Assembly (NCBI RefSeq): GCF_003048835.2 | Contig: NZ_CP060705.1 | Location: 1,426,001-1,490,000 of the forward strand | Reading direction: 5' to 3' | Origin: Campylobacter concisus | GTDB lineage: Bacteria > Campylobacterota > Campylobacteria > Campylobacterales > Campylobacteraceae | Length of the DNA stretch: 64,000 bases | Shown: piece by piece, positions 9,307 to 19,333 of the stretch | Numbering within the stretch: the stretch's first letter is position 1 | How the letters are laid out: each line of letters begins with the position of its first letter | Notes under the pieces: model-generated | The model's database searches: none | Told to the model about the DNA's origin: nothing | What the model saw: only the letters and a program-made list of their open reading frames with translations | Program-made: the position numbers and the translations under genes

Positions 9307-11639
9307 CTTATACCGATATTTAGTTTCTCTTTTAACTCGCTTAAAATTTTATCCATAAGCGCGTTTATATCGTCATCTTCGAGCGTTTTTTCCATATCTT
9401 GGAATGTAAATTTAAGGCTAAGGCTAATAGCGCCGTTTAGTTTTGCATCTTTATAGATATCAACCGGCAAGAACTCTTTTAACTCTTTTAAATTTAGCCC
9501 TCTTATGCACTCATAAATTCGTCCAGCCTCGAAATTTTCAGGTACGATGAGACTAAGATCTCTTGTCGTGCTTTGAAATTTAGAGTATGGCACTGCAAGG
9601 ATTGGCTCAAATTTAAGCTTTACAAAATCAATCTCACAAATATAAGTTTTAGGCAGATCTCTTTTTGCCTCTACCCTCGCATCAACTCTGCCGATATAGC
9701 CGATCTTTTCGCCATTTTGATAGATGTGTGCTTGTTCGTATGGGCTAAGATATGAGATCTCTTGGCAAGGTTTTAGCTCAAATTTGCCTATTACATTTTG
9801 CACCATCGCTGCAAATGCGTAGAAATTTGCCTCCTCGCCCTTTGCGCCGTTTATCAGTGTTGGCTCTTTTAAGAGACCTGATACGACAAAGCCTAAATTT
9901 ATACCTTGATTTGCATTTTCGTCAAAAACTTCGCCAAGCTCAAAAAGTCTAACTGAGCGTTTTGAGTTTTTGATGTTTTTCTCGCTTGAGCTTAGAAGGT
10001 GATTAACAAGTGCTGGTCTAAGCGTGTTTAGCTCGTTGTTTATAGGATTTAATATCTTGATCTTGCAAGGTTTGAAATTTAGCTCACTTAGCTCATCAAG
10101 GCTGTCAAATACGTAGTGCACGCTTTCAAAAAAGCCATTATCGGCTGCACGGCGCCTTAAATTTAAAGCATTTTTATAGTCAAAATATGTCTTATTTAGC
10201 CTATTTTTCTCTGCGAAATTTAGCGGCGTTGAGGCGATATTGTCGATGCCTATTATCCTTACGATCTCCTCGCAGATATCATGAGAATTTACGATATCGT
10301 GGCGAAATAACGGCACTTTTACATTAAAGCTCTCTTGCTCGACATTTACGCTGATCTCAAAGCCAAGTTTCTTTAAAATTTTAACGACATCGTTTCTTGC
10401 AACCTCTTGTCCGATCATATTTTTAAGCTCGCCAAGTGAGATGCTTAGCGTGATAGGCTCGGTGTTTAGAAGTGATTGCTGTGAGCCTGCAAAAAGGCTT
10501 AGGCTATCTTTAAAGCCAGCTAGCCTTTTAAAAAGATAGTCCGCCCCGTAAGCTAAATTTGGCTCGCTACCACGGCTTGAGCGATAAACCTGATCGCCTT
10601 TTGGTAAATTTTTATTTTCAAAAATGGCTTTTGAGACAACATCTGGTTTTACATAGCTAGCCTCTACCAAGATCACCTTTGAACCCTCATCAACCCTAGC
10701 CTCATCACTTTGGTAAATTCCAGCAACGCCTAAATTTTTATCCTCACAAAAAACCACGCACTCGCCATTTTCGCCATTTTTGATGTCAAAAACAGCTTTT
10801 TCACCTTCACCCACAAGCTTAGTGTGATCATAAGCTCTAAATAAAACGCCCGTGCAAAATGTCGCGTATTCAAGCAGTCTTTCTACTAAATTTGTCTTTT
10901 GGCAATCAATTAGAGCTAGCCTCAAGCGAGTTAATAAATTTTCACTTAATGCATTTTTTAGCTCAAATGCTTTATACAAAAACGAGCCATTTACCTTATC
11001 TTCTGTTCGCACAGATGCGATCCTGCCAATGCCTAGTAAATTTTCACTATCTTCATTTTCGTGACTATCTTTCATATTTAGATCAAGCGCGGTGCAAATT
11101 TCTCTTGCGATGCCGTGTAAATTTTGGCAGTCGCCCCTATTTGCTGTGACATCGACCTCGATGATCACATCTTTAAACGCTTCAAATTCACCAAGACTTG
11201 TGCCAAGTTTTAGCTTGCCGATACTCTCATCAAGTGGCAAGATGCCGTCATTTGTCTTAGGTAGTCCTAGCTCAGTTGAAGAGCAGATCATACCGCATGA
11301 CTCGATGCCTCTTAGTTTTGCCTTTTTGATCTCAAGACCATTTGGCATCGTAGTACCAATGAGCGCAACTGGAACAAACTGACCAGCCTCGACGTTTTTA
11401 GCACCGCAAACTATCTGAAGCGTTTCGCTACCAACATCAACTTGACAAACGCTTAGTTTATCGGCGTCTGGGTGTTTTTCTCTACTTTTTACGTAGCCCA
11501 CCACAACACTTTTTGGTAAATTTATCTCTTTATAGCTATCAACTTCTAAGCCGATAGAGTTTAATGTCTTTGAAAGTGTCTCGCCGCTAACCTCGCTAAG
11601 GTCGATCCACTCGTTTAACCAATGCTTTGAAATTATCAT
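9303..11639 (-). CDS. pheT: Phenylalanyl-tRNA synthetase beta subunit
   Basis: Large subunit of the (alpha-beta)2 synthetase that charges tRNA-Phe. The 778 residues hold an N-terminal tRNA-binding EMAP-like domain ([26 protein letters not shown]), B3/B4 domain, B5 domain and the C-terminal ferredoxin-fold anticodon-binding domain ([18 protein letters not shown]). It overlaps pheS by 4 bp, so the two subunits are translationally coupled. Confidence 0.97.
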   Translation of the reverse strand: MIISKHWLNEWIDLSEVSGETLSKTLNSIGLEVDSYKEINLPKSVVVGYVKSREKHPDADKLSVCQVDVGSETLQIVCGAKNVEAGQFVPVALIGTTMPNGLEIKKAKLRGIESCGMICSSTELGLPKTNDGILPLDESIGKLKLGTSLGEFEAFKDVIIEVDVTANRGDCQNLHGIAREICTALDLNMKDSHENEDSENLLGIGRIASVRTEDKVNGSFLYKAFELKNALSENLLTRLRLALIDCQKTNLVERLLEYATFCTGVLFRAYDHTKLVGEGEKAVFDIKNGENGECVVFCEDKNLGVAGIYQSDEARVDEGSKVILVEASYVKPDVVSKAIFENKNLPKGDQVYRSSRGSEPNLAYGADYLFKRLAGFKDSLSLFAGSQQSLLNTEPITLSISLGELKNMIGQEVARNDVVKILKKLGFEISVNVEQESFNVKVPLFRHDIVNSHDICEEIVRIIGIDNIASTPLNFAEKNRLNKTYFDYKNALNLRRRAADNGFFESVHYVFDSLDELSELNFKPCKIKILNPINNELNTLRPALVNHLLSSSEKNIKNSKRSVRLFELGEVFDENANQGINLGFVVSGLLKEPTLINGAKGEEANFYAFAAMVQNVIGKFELKPCQEISYLSPYEQAHIYQNGEKIGYIGRVDARVEAKRDLPKTYICEIDFVKLKFEPILAVPYSKFQSTTRDLSLIVPENFEAGRIYECIRGLNLKELKEFLPVDIYKDAKLNGAISLSLKFTFQDMEKTLEDDDINALMDKILSELKEKLNIGIR

Positions 11640-12631
11640 TTAAACTGCTCCAACAATCTTAAATCTCCCTCAAAAAGTGACCTTAGATCAGGCACCCTAT
11701 GAAGCAACATCGCAAATCTCTCAACTCCAAGGCCAAAGGCATATCCGCTTACATTTTTATAGCCAACCGCCTTAAATACATTTGGATCGACGACGCCGCA
11801 TCCAAGCACCTCGAGCCAAGTAGTCTGCTTGCACACCCTGCAGCCCTTGCCGTGGCAGAATATACAACTAATATCAACCTCAGCGCTAGGCTCCGTAAAT
11901 GGAAAGAAGCTAGGGCGAAAACGCACTTCAACGTCGCCAAACATGTGCTTTAAAAAGCCCTCTAGCATTGATTTTAAATTTGCAAAGCTAACTTTCTCAG
12001 CGTCCTCCACCACAAGGCCCTCAACCTGGTGAAACATCGGTGTATGCGTTAAGTCCATATCACGTCTAAAGACAGTGCCAGGCGCTATCATGCGGATAGG
12101 TGGCTTTTGATTTAACATAGTTCGCACCTGAACTGGGCTCGTATGCGTCCTTAAAAGTCTAAAATCATCCAGGTAAAATGTATCTTGCATATCCCTTGCT
12201 GGGTGGTATTTTGGTAAATTTAGCGCCTCAAAGTTGTGAAAATCATCTTCTATAAGCGGCCCAGTCTCGAGCGAGAAATTTAGAGCTAAAAAATATTCAA
12301 TTATCTTATCCATCGTGGCCATCACAGGGTGCAGTGCCCCGCTAGCAACAGGCTCGTTAAAAAGAGTGATATCAGCGGCCTCTTTTTTCATTTTGTTATC
12401 TATCTCTTGCTCGCTAAGCTCGGCCTTTTTAGCTTCTATAAGCGCGCTTAGCTCATCTCTTTGCTTGTTTAAATTTGCTGCAAATTCCTTTTTCTCATCC
12501 TCGCCAAGCTCTTTTAGCTTTGCAAAACCTTGCGCCAAGATGCCCTTTTTGCCAAAAATTTCTACCCTGACCTTCTCTAAATCATCAAGAGTTGAAATTT
12601 CATTTTTGATTTTATGAATGAAATCTTGCAA
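11636..12631 (-). CDS. pheS: Phenylalanyl-tRNA synthetase alpha subunit
   Basis: Catalytic subunit of PheRS. The 331 residues begin with a coiled-coil-like tRNA-contacting arm (about residues 1 to 85), followed by class II motifs: motif 2 around [24 protein letters not shown] and motif 3 near [14 protein letters not shown]. Phe-binding residues in FHQVEG are present. First gene of the minus-strand aroA operon. Confidence 0.97.
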   Translation of the reverse strand: MQDFIHKIKNEISTLDDLEKVRVEIFGKKGILAQGFAKLKELGEDEKKEFAANLNKQRDELSALIEAKKAELSEQEIDNKMKKEAADITLFNEPVASGALHPVMATMDKIIEYFLALNFSLETGPLIEDDFHNFEALNLPKYHPARDMQDTFYLDDFRLLRTHTSPVQVRTMLNQKPPIRMIAPGTVFRRDMDLTHTPMFHQVEGLVVEDAEKVSFANLKSMLEGFLKHMFGDVEVRFRPSFFPFTEPSAEVDISCIFCHGKGCRVCKQTTWLEVLGCGVVDPNVFKAVGYKNVSGYAFGLGVERFAMLLHRVPDLRSLFEGDLRLLEQFK

Positions 12632-12718
12632 TTTTTTACCTTTATGAATTTTTGCATCGATTTTATAGAAAAAGAGTTAAAATCAAGATAAAAAGCGCGA
12701 AATTTAAGCACACTTTGA

Positions 12719-12724
12719 TATAAT
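12719..12724 (+). promoter_or_regulatory. -10 box of the HIT gene
   Basis: TATAAT 26 bp before the ATG at 12750, in AT-rich DNA and without a clear -35, which is normal for epsilonproteobacterial sigma70 promoters. Confidence 0.5.
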
Positions 12725-12749
12725 TTCTCAAACTTTCAAAGGAGCTAAA

Positions 12750-13103
12750 ATGACCATATTTGAAAAGATCGTTGCTGGTGAAATTCCTTGTAACAAAGTG
12801 CTTGAGAGCGAGAAATTTCTAGCTTTTAACGACATCAACCCAAAAGCGCCGATCCACATCCTCATCATCCCTAAAAAACACTACAAAAACTTCCAAGAGA
12901 TGGACCCAGTTTTGATGGGTGAGATGACTAAATTTATCCAAGAAGTGGCGAGCTTAATGGGCGTTGATAAGAGCGGATACCGTCTCATAACAAACTGCGG
13001 TGAAAACGGCGGTCAAGAGGTCATGCACCTACACTTTCACCTACTTGCTGGCGCAAAACTTGGCTGGAGCGAAGGCGTAGCTGATCCACAAAGCACATTT
13101 TAA
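12750..13103 (+). CDS. HIT-family nucleotide hydrolase (HinT-like)
   Basis: 117 residues with the histidine triad HLHFHLLAG near residue 97 to 105 and the family N-terminus TIFEKIVAGEIPCNKV. HinT-type proteins hydrolyse adenosine phosphoramidates. Divergent from pheS, with its own promoter and a perfect terminator downstream. Ribosome site AAAGGAG sits 7 bases before the ATG. The exact substrate cannot be read from the sequence. Confidence 0.92.
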   Translation: MTIFEKIVAGEIPCNKVLESEKFLAFNDINPKAPIHILIIPKKHYKNFQEMDPVLMGEMTKFIQEVASLMGVDKSGYRLITNCGENGGQEVMHLHFHLLAGAKLGWSEGVADPQSTF

Positions 13104-13110
13104 AAACAAA

Positions 13111-13135
13111 ATTTAGACTCTTTTTGAGTCTAAAT
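13111..13135. terminator. Intrinsic terminator after the HIT gene
   Basis: Perfect 10-bp stem ATTTAGACTC / GAGTCTAAAT with a T5 loop, followed by TCTTT. It lies between convergent genes and could serve both. Confidence 0.8.
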
Positions 13136-13158
13136 TCTTTAAATTTTCACTTCAAATC

Positions 13159-16038
13159 TCAACTCTTAAATTTTATAAACTTAAAGTTGTTCTTTAGTTC
13201 ATTTTGGGTCGAATTTATCTCGCTAAGCTCTGATTTTACGAAGTTTGTAAGCTCTATCTTGCTAACGCTTGGAGATAGGATTTTTATATATTCTTTTTGA
13301 TTTTTAAGCTCCAAGTTGTTGCTAAAAAGTAGCACTCTAGCATCTAGCTTTAGTCCCGATCTAAGCTCAGATATCGTGGCTATTAGCTCTTTTATATCAA
13401 AGCCCTCCGCTGCTTCATCCACAAGTGCTAGCGAGCAAGGTTTTGTCTTTATCTTTATCAAAAGCTCGCTAAAGCTATTTGCGATCTCAAGCGTGTTTTG
13501 AAACTCGCCAAGAGCGCCAGCAAATATCTTATTTTCAAGCTTCGTACTCTTGTAAATCACTATATTTTCATTTTTGCTAAAGTATCTATTTTCTTTGCTT
13601 GGCTTATAGTTTTTGATAAATTTAGGCAAAATTTGATTTAGATCATCTTTACTAAAAGGCTTTCTGATCTTCTCATCAAAAGCAGGTAGCAGCTCTCTTT
13701 CAGGGATATTTGAGGTGTTTGAGACCACAGCGACTAAATTTATCTTCTCTTCTTGAAGCGATCTTATCTCTTTTACGAAATTTGCCACGCCATTTTCAAA
13801 AAATGAAGCATCGATAAAAACCGCGTTAAATCTATTTAAAAGTAGTGCTTGCTTAAGCTCTTTATGGCTGCTAACGCCTATGACTTCGCAGTCTAAGAAG
13901 CTAAAAGCGCGCGAAAACATCTCAAGACTAAGCGGATTTTTATCGCATAGTAGAAAGAGCACTTTCTCTTCAGTCAAGCTCTCGCCCCTATTTTTCTCCA
14001 TATAGACAAGCCGCGCAACGCTAAGTGGCGTGAGTGGATCTTTTAGCAAGACCACATTTTTTATATTTATATTTTTACTAGCACTCTGCCTTGCAAAGAC
14101 GATGTCGTAGTTTTTCGCTAGTGCTTGGTTGTTTGAGATGATATTTTGAAACCTAAGCCCCATATCTTCTAAAGTGGCTGCGAAAAATTCATTATATTTT
14201 GCATTTATATCAGGCAGATACGCGATCCTTAGCTCGTGATTTAGGCTGAAATTTTGCAGTTTTTGCACCTTTTTTAGGCTAAGGATAAATTTAAATTCAT
14301 TGCCAGCTCCGCCAAGCGTGCTTATGTCAAGGCTTGAGTTAAAAAGCTTTAGATAAAAGCCGGCAAGTCTTAGATAAAACTCGCTCTCTTCGTCATTTAT
14401 CTCATTTTCATCTTCTGCGTTTAGTGCTTTTATCTGCTCTTCATTTATGAAAATTTGATTTGTCCTTATCTTTGTTTCGATTAGCAAAAGACCACTTTGG
14501 CTAAGAGCGTCGCTGACATTTTTTATCTCCACTATCAAGTTGGCAAATTTATCGCATTTTGTCACGACAGCTTGCATGATAGAACCAAAGACGACGCTTA
14601 TCTTCTCGCTATCGCCCTCTAGCTCGTCGCTAATGTTTGCATCAAGATAGGTTAAGAAATTTAGCTTTTTTTCTTGCGTAAAAGGCATCTGCGCTTCAAG
14701 GATGTTTGAAAACAAAATTTGTGGGTTAAATGGCTTTAAATTTAGTCCAACTTCGCCATTTTTGCTATCAAGCAAGCCTTTTATATTGCTATAATTTAGC
14801 GCGATTATTTGGCTATTTTTTTCTAAATTTTCAAAAAGAAGCTCATTTTTTACCACGTTTTCATCTTTTTTTAGGGTAGCGACCGAGCTTAAAATTTGCT
14901 CTTTTGAGAGGTAAAATTTCTTATTTAGCCTAACTAGTAGCCTATCTTTTATCGCTGTAAAGCTTCTTTCTTGCTCATACTTTTGAAGTAGCTCTTTATA
15001 TAGGGTTATGAAGCTTTCTATTAAATTTTGTGGATTTCTATCCCCTCTTTTTAAAACCTCATCTCTTACAAGCTTCATTTTTTTGTTTAAAATTTCTAGA
15101 GCTTTTAGCCAGATGTATGTTTTATAGCCAGCGTAAAAGAGCCAAAGCGATAGAAAAAACATCAAAAATATTAGACTAAGCACCTTTACTCTAAAGTTAT
15201 CATTTAGTCTCTTTAGCTCGTCACTTAAGACATTTGCTATCTTGCTAAAGAGCTTGGCTCTATTGCCTTCAAAGGTATATATCTGCAAAATTTCATCACG
15301 TGTTAGCTCATTGTTTAGCCTTAGCTTAAGGCGGATCTCGTCATAGCCCTGCGTGGTCTCTATGTTTTCAAGCCTATCTATATCTCTTATTATGTTGTCT
15401 TTTATGTCGCCATTTGGGAGTAAATTTGCATTTATATCGTTGTATTTAAGGCTATCTAGAGATTGTTTTAGCGAACTTTCGGTAATTTTTTCTTTGCCCA
15501 TAAGCACAGCCAAGATATGCTCTTTTGTGGTATTTACATTTTGAAGCAGCTCATAGGTTCTAAGTAAAGAGAGTATATGACGCTTGATATCAATGTCTAA
15601 AGCAACATCTCTAAATAAAATTTGCCCACTTTCAACAGCAGAATTTGCTAACTCAACAAAGCTAAGAAACGAGAGATTAGAGCTCTCCCAGCTTGCATTT
15701 GCGTTTTTTAAAACCTCATTTAGCCTATCTCTCATTCTTATGTCATCTGGTGTGTTAGAAAGGCTATTTAATAAATTTTTTACTACCAAATTTTTAGCAG
15801 CATTTGCCTCTCTTAAAGCCATCTCATCTTGTGGCGACCTAGTTTTTTCATATCTTTCGTAAGCAATTCTTTCTGAAACGATAGCATCTGTGACTTTTCT
15901 TATTAAACTTTCTCTTTTTACCTCGCTATTTATGCCATAAGAGATCTTAAATTTATCAAAGTAGAGCACGCCATTATAAAAGCAAGTGATAGCAGCCAAA
16001 AATATCGGCAAAAGAACCAAAAATTTACTAACCCTCAT
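13159..16038 (-). CDS. Large membrane-anchored hybrid-kinase-like protein with degenerate kinase and REC domains
   Basis: About 959 residues. ATG 16038 has AAGG seven bases upstream; TTG 16044 is less likely. N-terminal helix (about residues 3 to 25), a helical sensor segment, a second helix near residue 290 to 310 (SLIFLMFFLSLWLFYAGY), then a region aligning by eye with HisKA/HATPase: LKPFNPQILFSNILEAQ and GDSEKISVVFGSIMQAVVTK. The usual phospho-acceptor His and the N-box Asn are not visible. One receiver domain keeps an acidic start (CDKNPLS), a candidate phospho-Asp (AVFIDASFF) and the lysine (IRKPFS); segments before and after look like worn receiver domains. It overlaps the next upstream gene and is probably a signalling scaffold rather than an active kinase. 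Confidence 0.7.
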   Translation of the reverse strand: MRVSKFLVLLPIFLAAITCFYNGVLYFDKFKISYGINSEVKRESLIRKVTDAIVSERIAYERYEKTRSPQDEMALREANAAKNLVVKNLLNSLSNTPDDIRMRDRLNEVLKNANASWESSNLSFLSFVELANSAVESGQILFRDVALDIDIKRHILSLLRTYELLQNVNTTKEHILAVLMGKEKITESSLKQSLDSLKYNDINANLLPNGDIKDNIIRDIDRLENIETTQGYDEIRLKLRLNNELTRDEILQIYTFEGNRAKLFSKIANVLSDELKRLNDNFRVKVLSLIFLMFFLSLWLFYAGYKTYIWLKALEILNKKMKLVRDEVLKRGDRNPQNLIESFITLYKELLQKYEQERSFTAIKDRLLVRLNKKFYLSKEQILSSVATLKKDENVVKNELLFENLEKNSQIIALNYSNIKGLLDSKNGEVGLNLKPFNPQILFSNILEAQMPFTQEKKLNFLTYLDANISDELEGDSEKISVVFGSIMQAVVTKCDKFANLIVEIKNVSDALSQSGLLLIETKIRTNQIFINEEQIKALNAEDENEINDEESEFYLRLAGFYLKLFNSSLDISTLGGAGNEFKFILSLKKVQKLQNFSLNHELRIAYLPDINAKYNEFFAATLEDMGLRFQNIISNNQALAKNYDIVFARQSASKNINIKNVVLLKDPLTPLSVARLVYMEKNRGESLTEEKVLFLLCDKNPLSLEMFSRAFSFLDCEVIGVSSHKELKQALLLNRFNAVFIDASFFENGVANFVKEIRSLQEEKINLVAVVSNTSNIPERELLPAFDEKIRKPFSKDDLNQILPKFIKNYKPSKENRYFSKNENIVIYKSTKLENKIFAGALGEFQNTLEIANSFSELLIKIKTKPCSLALVDEAAEGFDIKELIATISELRSGLKLDARVLLFSNNLELKNQKEYIKILSPSVSKIELTNFVKSELSEINSTQNELKNNFKFIKFKS

Positions 16039-16762
16039 GGCCAAGCCTTTTTGAAAATTTATTGCAAAGCGTGCTTATTTCGCCTAGTCTTTCATTGATA
16101 TGAGCGATCTTTTTCATTTTGTTTGGTCTGGTAAGTAGCGCATCGAAATTTGCCACAAGCGGAGTGATCTTTAAATTTAGAGCCGGCTCTTTTAATATCT
16201 TTATGCTCTCTTCTAAAAATTTAGTATCTCTTGCTTGCACCGCACTTTGGATAAAGATCATCTTGTCTTTTGCCTTGCTTAAAAATATACCAAGGTAGGT
16301 CGCAAACTCGCTTTTGCTTAAATTTAAAAAGCTAGCCGTCTCGCTAAACCAGCTCTCGTTTAAAACCTCTTCTTCTTTGTCTAAAAGCTCTTTTTCATCT
16401 ACCTTTAAATTTGGCAAGCGAAGCTTTGTCTTTGCTTTCATCGCAGCTTGTTGGTTTTGGCTGTAAATTTCTGTTTGATCTAGGATTAGAAGCTCGAAAT
16501 ACTCTTCGTTTTTTACTGAGCTGATCTTTGAAAATTTAAGCGTCGCATTTAAAATTTTGCCGTTTTTAGTCTTTAAATTTACTCTTAAATTTGGTCTTTT
16601 AGCTAGATAATCTATAAAAACTCCAGACTCTTTGTAGTCTAAAACTAGCTCGTCAATGTCTTTATGCTCGCTTAAAAACTCCCTTATATCTTTAAATTCA
16701 AGCAGACCAAGAGAGATATCCCCCATCGCTAAAATTTGACCGTTTTTGTCGTATATTATCAC
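16028..16762 (-). CDS. PAS-like plus Hpt-like signalling protein, phospho-His not visible
   Basis: 244 residues without membrane segments. The first about 110 residues look PAS-like (MIIYDKNGQILAMGDIS through FELLILDQTEIYSQ). The C-terminal 100 residues form a helical region like an Hpt domain (SKSEFATYLGIFLSKAKDKM, then IKILKEPALNLKITPLVANF), where the position expected for the phosphorylatable His has Lys/Ile. It overlaps the hybrid-kinase-like gene by 11 bp and uvrC by 4 bp. The pair probably works together. Domain calls are by eye. Confidence 0.55.
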   Translation of the reverse strand: MIIYDKNGQILAMGDISLGLLEFKDIREFLSEHKDIDELVLDYKESGVFIDYLAKRPNLRVNLKTKNGKILNATLKFSKISSVKNEEYFELLILDQTEIYSQNQQAAMKAKTKLRLPNLKVDEKELLDKEEEVLNESWFSETASFLNLSKSEFATYLGIFLSKAKDKMIFIQSAVQARDTKFLEESIKILKEPALNLKITPLVANFDALLTRPNKMKKIAHINERLGEISTLCNKFSKRLGHEG

Positions 16763-18576
16763 TTCAAATTTCCTTCTTTGAGCGTTAAAAGCTTTGCCGC
16801 TACGCTTTTGTTTATTATTTTTGCCACTTCGTCTAAATTTGCTTCGCTGATTTTATCAAAACTTCCGTAAAAGCTGATTAATTTTGCGATACTGCCCTCA
16901 GATACGCCAGCTTGTCTTAGCACTGATCTTTGCATATCGTTTTTCTGCCTTGTTTTTCTGTGAAAACTGATGACAAATCTATGGCTCTCATCGCGCATTT
17001 TTTGGAAAAACTGCAGCTTTTTATCACTCGTGCTTAGGCTAAAACTGCCATTTTTTGTATAAATTTTATCTTTCGCCTCGCCTTTTGCGCGGTGAGCTTT
17101 GGCGTCTATTTTCTCTTTTGAGATAGCGATCACATCGACGTTTGCGCCACTGCTTGCTAAAATTTCGCAGGCTAAGCTTAAAAGTGCTTCGCCACCATCA
17201 ATGACCCAAAGATCAGGCGGACTAAGCTTGTCAAACCTAAGTGCTCTAGCAGTGAGGCTCTCTCTCATCTGATCGTAGTCGTTTTTGGAGCCAAGATGCA
17301 TGTGGCGGTAGTTTTGCTTCGCCCACTCGCCATGCTCATAGCGCACCATCGCCCCGACACTCGCCTCGCCAAAAAGGTGTGAGTTGTCGTAAGCTTCGAC
17401 CACGTAAGGCGTGTGAGCTAGATTAAAATACTCTTTTATCTCGTTTAGTAGCTCGTTATCGTGTGTTTTTAGGTATTTTTCGATGCTAACTTCAGCGTTT
17501 TTTGTAGCGATCTCGCAAATTTTACGCTTATCGCCTATTTTTGGGCAAGTGATGCTAAATTTACGCCCAAATCTCTCGTTTAAAATTTCCTCCACCAGCT
17601 CGCTATCTTCAAAGCTTTCATTGACGTAAATTTTGGTGCTGATTATTGGCTGACCAGCGATGAAGCTTTTTAAAATGGCCTGCTTATAAGCCTCGTTTAT
17701 CTCGTCTTTTTGAGCGTTTTTAGCTTGCGTGATATCGGTTTTTACGCCTGTTATCTTGCCACTTTGCACGCTAAATCTCACCGCGCAGATCATATCATGC
17801 ACGCAAGCGACTGAGTAGGCCTCAAAGTCCTCAAGCTTGGCTAGATCAACTTCAACCTTTGTTTGCATATTTTTAAGCGTTTGCATCTTATCTCTAGTCG
17901 CGGCTGCTTGCTCGTAGTCTTCGGCTTTGGCGTAGTTTAGCATGAGCTCTTCAAGGCGAGCGATTAGCAAATTTGGATTTTGCAAAGCGGCTGTAGCGTC
18001 AGCGACTATTTTGGCGTAGTTTTCTTTTGAAATTTTACCCTCACATGGGGCGTAGCAGCGTTTTAGCTGGTAAAAAAGACAGGCTTTTTTGCCTTTGATG
18101 CAAGACTTTTTCTGAACTAGGTTGAAATTTAGATAAAGCGCCTCAAGAAGCTCTCCTGCTCCACTAAAATATGGCCCAAAATAGCGTATATTTGAGCCTT
18201 TTACCACCTTTCTGGTGATCTCAAATCTCGGAAATTCATCGTTTAAATTTATAAAGATATAAGGGTAGGTCTTGTCGTCACGAAGCAAGATGTTGTATTT
18301 TGGCTTAAGCTGCTTGATGAATGAATTTTCAAGTATGAGCGCGTCTGCCTCGCTTGGTGTGACGATGTATTCAAGATGCACGGCCTCGCTTATCATTTTT
18401 GAAATTCTTGGGCTTAGCTTTTCAGCTGGGGCTAGGCTTGGAGTAAATTTAAAGTAGCTTTTGACCCTGTTTTTTAAAATTTTGGCCTTGCCGACATATA
18501 AAAGTCTGTTTTGTGCGTCAAAATATTGATATACACCAGGCTCATTTGGAAGCGTTCTTATCTCGTCTATTAGCAT
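16759..18576 (-). CDS. uvrC: Excinuclease ABC subunit C
   Basis: Makes both incisions in nucleotide excision repair. The 605 residues show an N-terminal GIY-YIG domain (EPGVYQYFDA..LLYVGKAKILKNR), a cysteine cluster (CIKGKKACLFYQLKRCYAPCEGK), a UVR motif region near 200 (EQAAATRDKMQTLKNMQ), the RNase H-like endonuclease part (YDNSHLFGEASVGAM, DLWVIDGGEA, RDESHRFVISFHRK) and C-terminal HhH residues. It overlaps the upstream gene at 18570 by 7 bp. Confidence 0.96.
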   Translation of the reverse strand: MLIDEIRTLPNEPGVYQYFDAQNRLLYVGKAKILKNRVKSYFKFTPSLAPAEKLSPRISKMISEAVHLEYIVTPSEADALILENSFIKQLKPKYNILLRDDKTYPYIFINLNDEFPRFEITRKVVKGSNIRYFGPYFSGAGELLEALYLNFNLVQKKSCIKGKKACLFYQLKRCYAPCEGKISKENYAKIVADATAALQNPNLLIARLEELMLNYAKAEDYEQAAATRDKMQTLKNMQTKVEVDLAKLEDFEAYSVACVHDMICAVRFSVQSGKITGVKTDITQAKNAQKDEINEAYKQAILKSFIAGQPIISTKIYVNESFEDSELVEEILNERFGRKFSITCPKIGDKRKICEIATKNAEVSIEKYLKTHDNELLNEIKEYFNLAHTPYVVEAYDNSHLFGEASVGAMVRYEHGEWAKQNYRHMHLGSKNDYDQMRESLTARALRFDKLSPPDLWVIDGGEALLSLACEILASSGANVDVIAISKEKIDAKAHRAKGEAKDKIYTKNGSFSLSTSDKKLQFFQKMRDESHRFVISFHRKTRQKNDMQRSVLRQAGVSEGSIAKLISFYGSFDKISEANLDEVAKIINKSVAAKLLTLKEGNLK

Positions 18577-19088
18577 CTTGCCTGCTCGTTTTTCTTTAGC
18601 AAAATTTCTCTTAGCTCTTCAAATTTCTTATAAATTTGCTCATTTGTGGCTAAATTTTTAAACTCACCCTTGCTTGCTGGCGTGATAAAATTTGACCTTT
18701 GCGTAGGTTGCGGCGTGAAAAATTTTAGATATTTGCTCACGATAAATCTTATATTTTCTTCTTTTTTATTTTTTATGTAGTTGATCTCACTAAGAGGTTT
18801 TGACTTGATGACGCTTGCAAAAATGCTATCTTTTTTGACCTTGCAAAATGTTTTTAATAACTCTTTTATATCATTTATACTACTATCACGTCTAAGCTCC
18901 AAAAGCCCTGAGGGATGAGTGAGAACGAAGGTTAATATACCTTCTCTAACGTAGCAAAAAGCTATGTAAAATCGCTTTGCTTTACCCATGAGGCGCAGAA
19001 GCTCTCGGCACTCGTCTGCCATGCTTAATTTTTCTTTATACAAAGGATTTTCGTGGATAGCATCTATCATAAATTTGGCGTCTTTCAT
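18570..19088 (-). CDS. Conserved hypothetical protein upstream of uvrC
   Basis: 172 residues, no signal peptide. The N-terminal half reads like a small alpha/beta domain (KRFYIAFCYVREGILTFVLTHPSGLLELRRD), with a Lys/Arg-rich tail (ILLKKNEQARC). It sounds DNA- or RNA-associated (DUF721/DciA-like size and basic character), but I cannot show that. It overlaps uvrC by 7 bp, so it is probably co-expressed. Its 5' end overlaps a divergent small lipoprotein gene by about 36 bp. Confidence 0.65.
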   Translation of the reverse strand: MKDAKFMIDAIHENPLYKEKLSMADECRELLRLMGKAKRFYIAFCYVREGILTFVLTHPSGLLELRRDSSINDIKELLKTFCKVKKDSIFASVIKSKPLSEINYIKNKKEENIRFIVSKYLKFFTPQPTQRSNFITPASKGEFKNLATNEQIYKKFEELREILLKKNEQARC

Positions 19089-19220
19089 AAGGCAATCTTA
19101 TCATCTTTTATTTTAATTTTCGCTCTTTTTGCACTTAGTGGTTGCGGCTACAAGGACGATCCATTTTATGGCGATGCACCTGTAAAAGAGAAAAAAACTG
19201 ACAAGATCAATAAAATTTGA
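19053..19220 (+). CDS. Small lipoprotein, LptM-like
   Basis: A 55-codon frame with GTG start and AAAGGA ribosome site ending about five bases upstream. The product has a short N-terminus, a hydrophobic stretch (AILSSFILIFALFALSG) and the lipobox LSGC, with mature protein beginning CGYKDDPFYGDAP and a Lys-rich tail. The pattern Cys-Gly-x-Lys followed a few residues later by Tyr resembles LptM (YifL), which assists assembly of the LPS translocon LptDE; that link is inference. It runs divergently from and partly overlaps the uvrC-upstream gene. Confidence 0.65.
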   Translation: MDSIYHKFGVFHKAILSSFILIFALFALSGCGYKDDPFYGDAPVKEKKTDKINKI

Positions 19221-19297
19221 TCTTAAATTTGGCGTAAGATAAAAATGTAATGCAAGCTTAATAAATTTAACTAACCTAAATTTTAGGCTCATTTAAG

Positions 19298-19303
19298 TAA
19301 AAT
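19298..19303 (+). promoter_or_regulatory. -10 box of nhaD
   Basis: TAAAAT 30 bp before the nhaD ATG, in AT-rich DNA and without a -35. Confidence 0.35.
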
Positions 19304-19333
19304 ACGCAAATTTTTATCTTACAAGGAGAGTAT

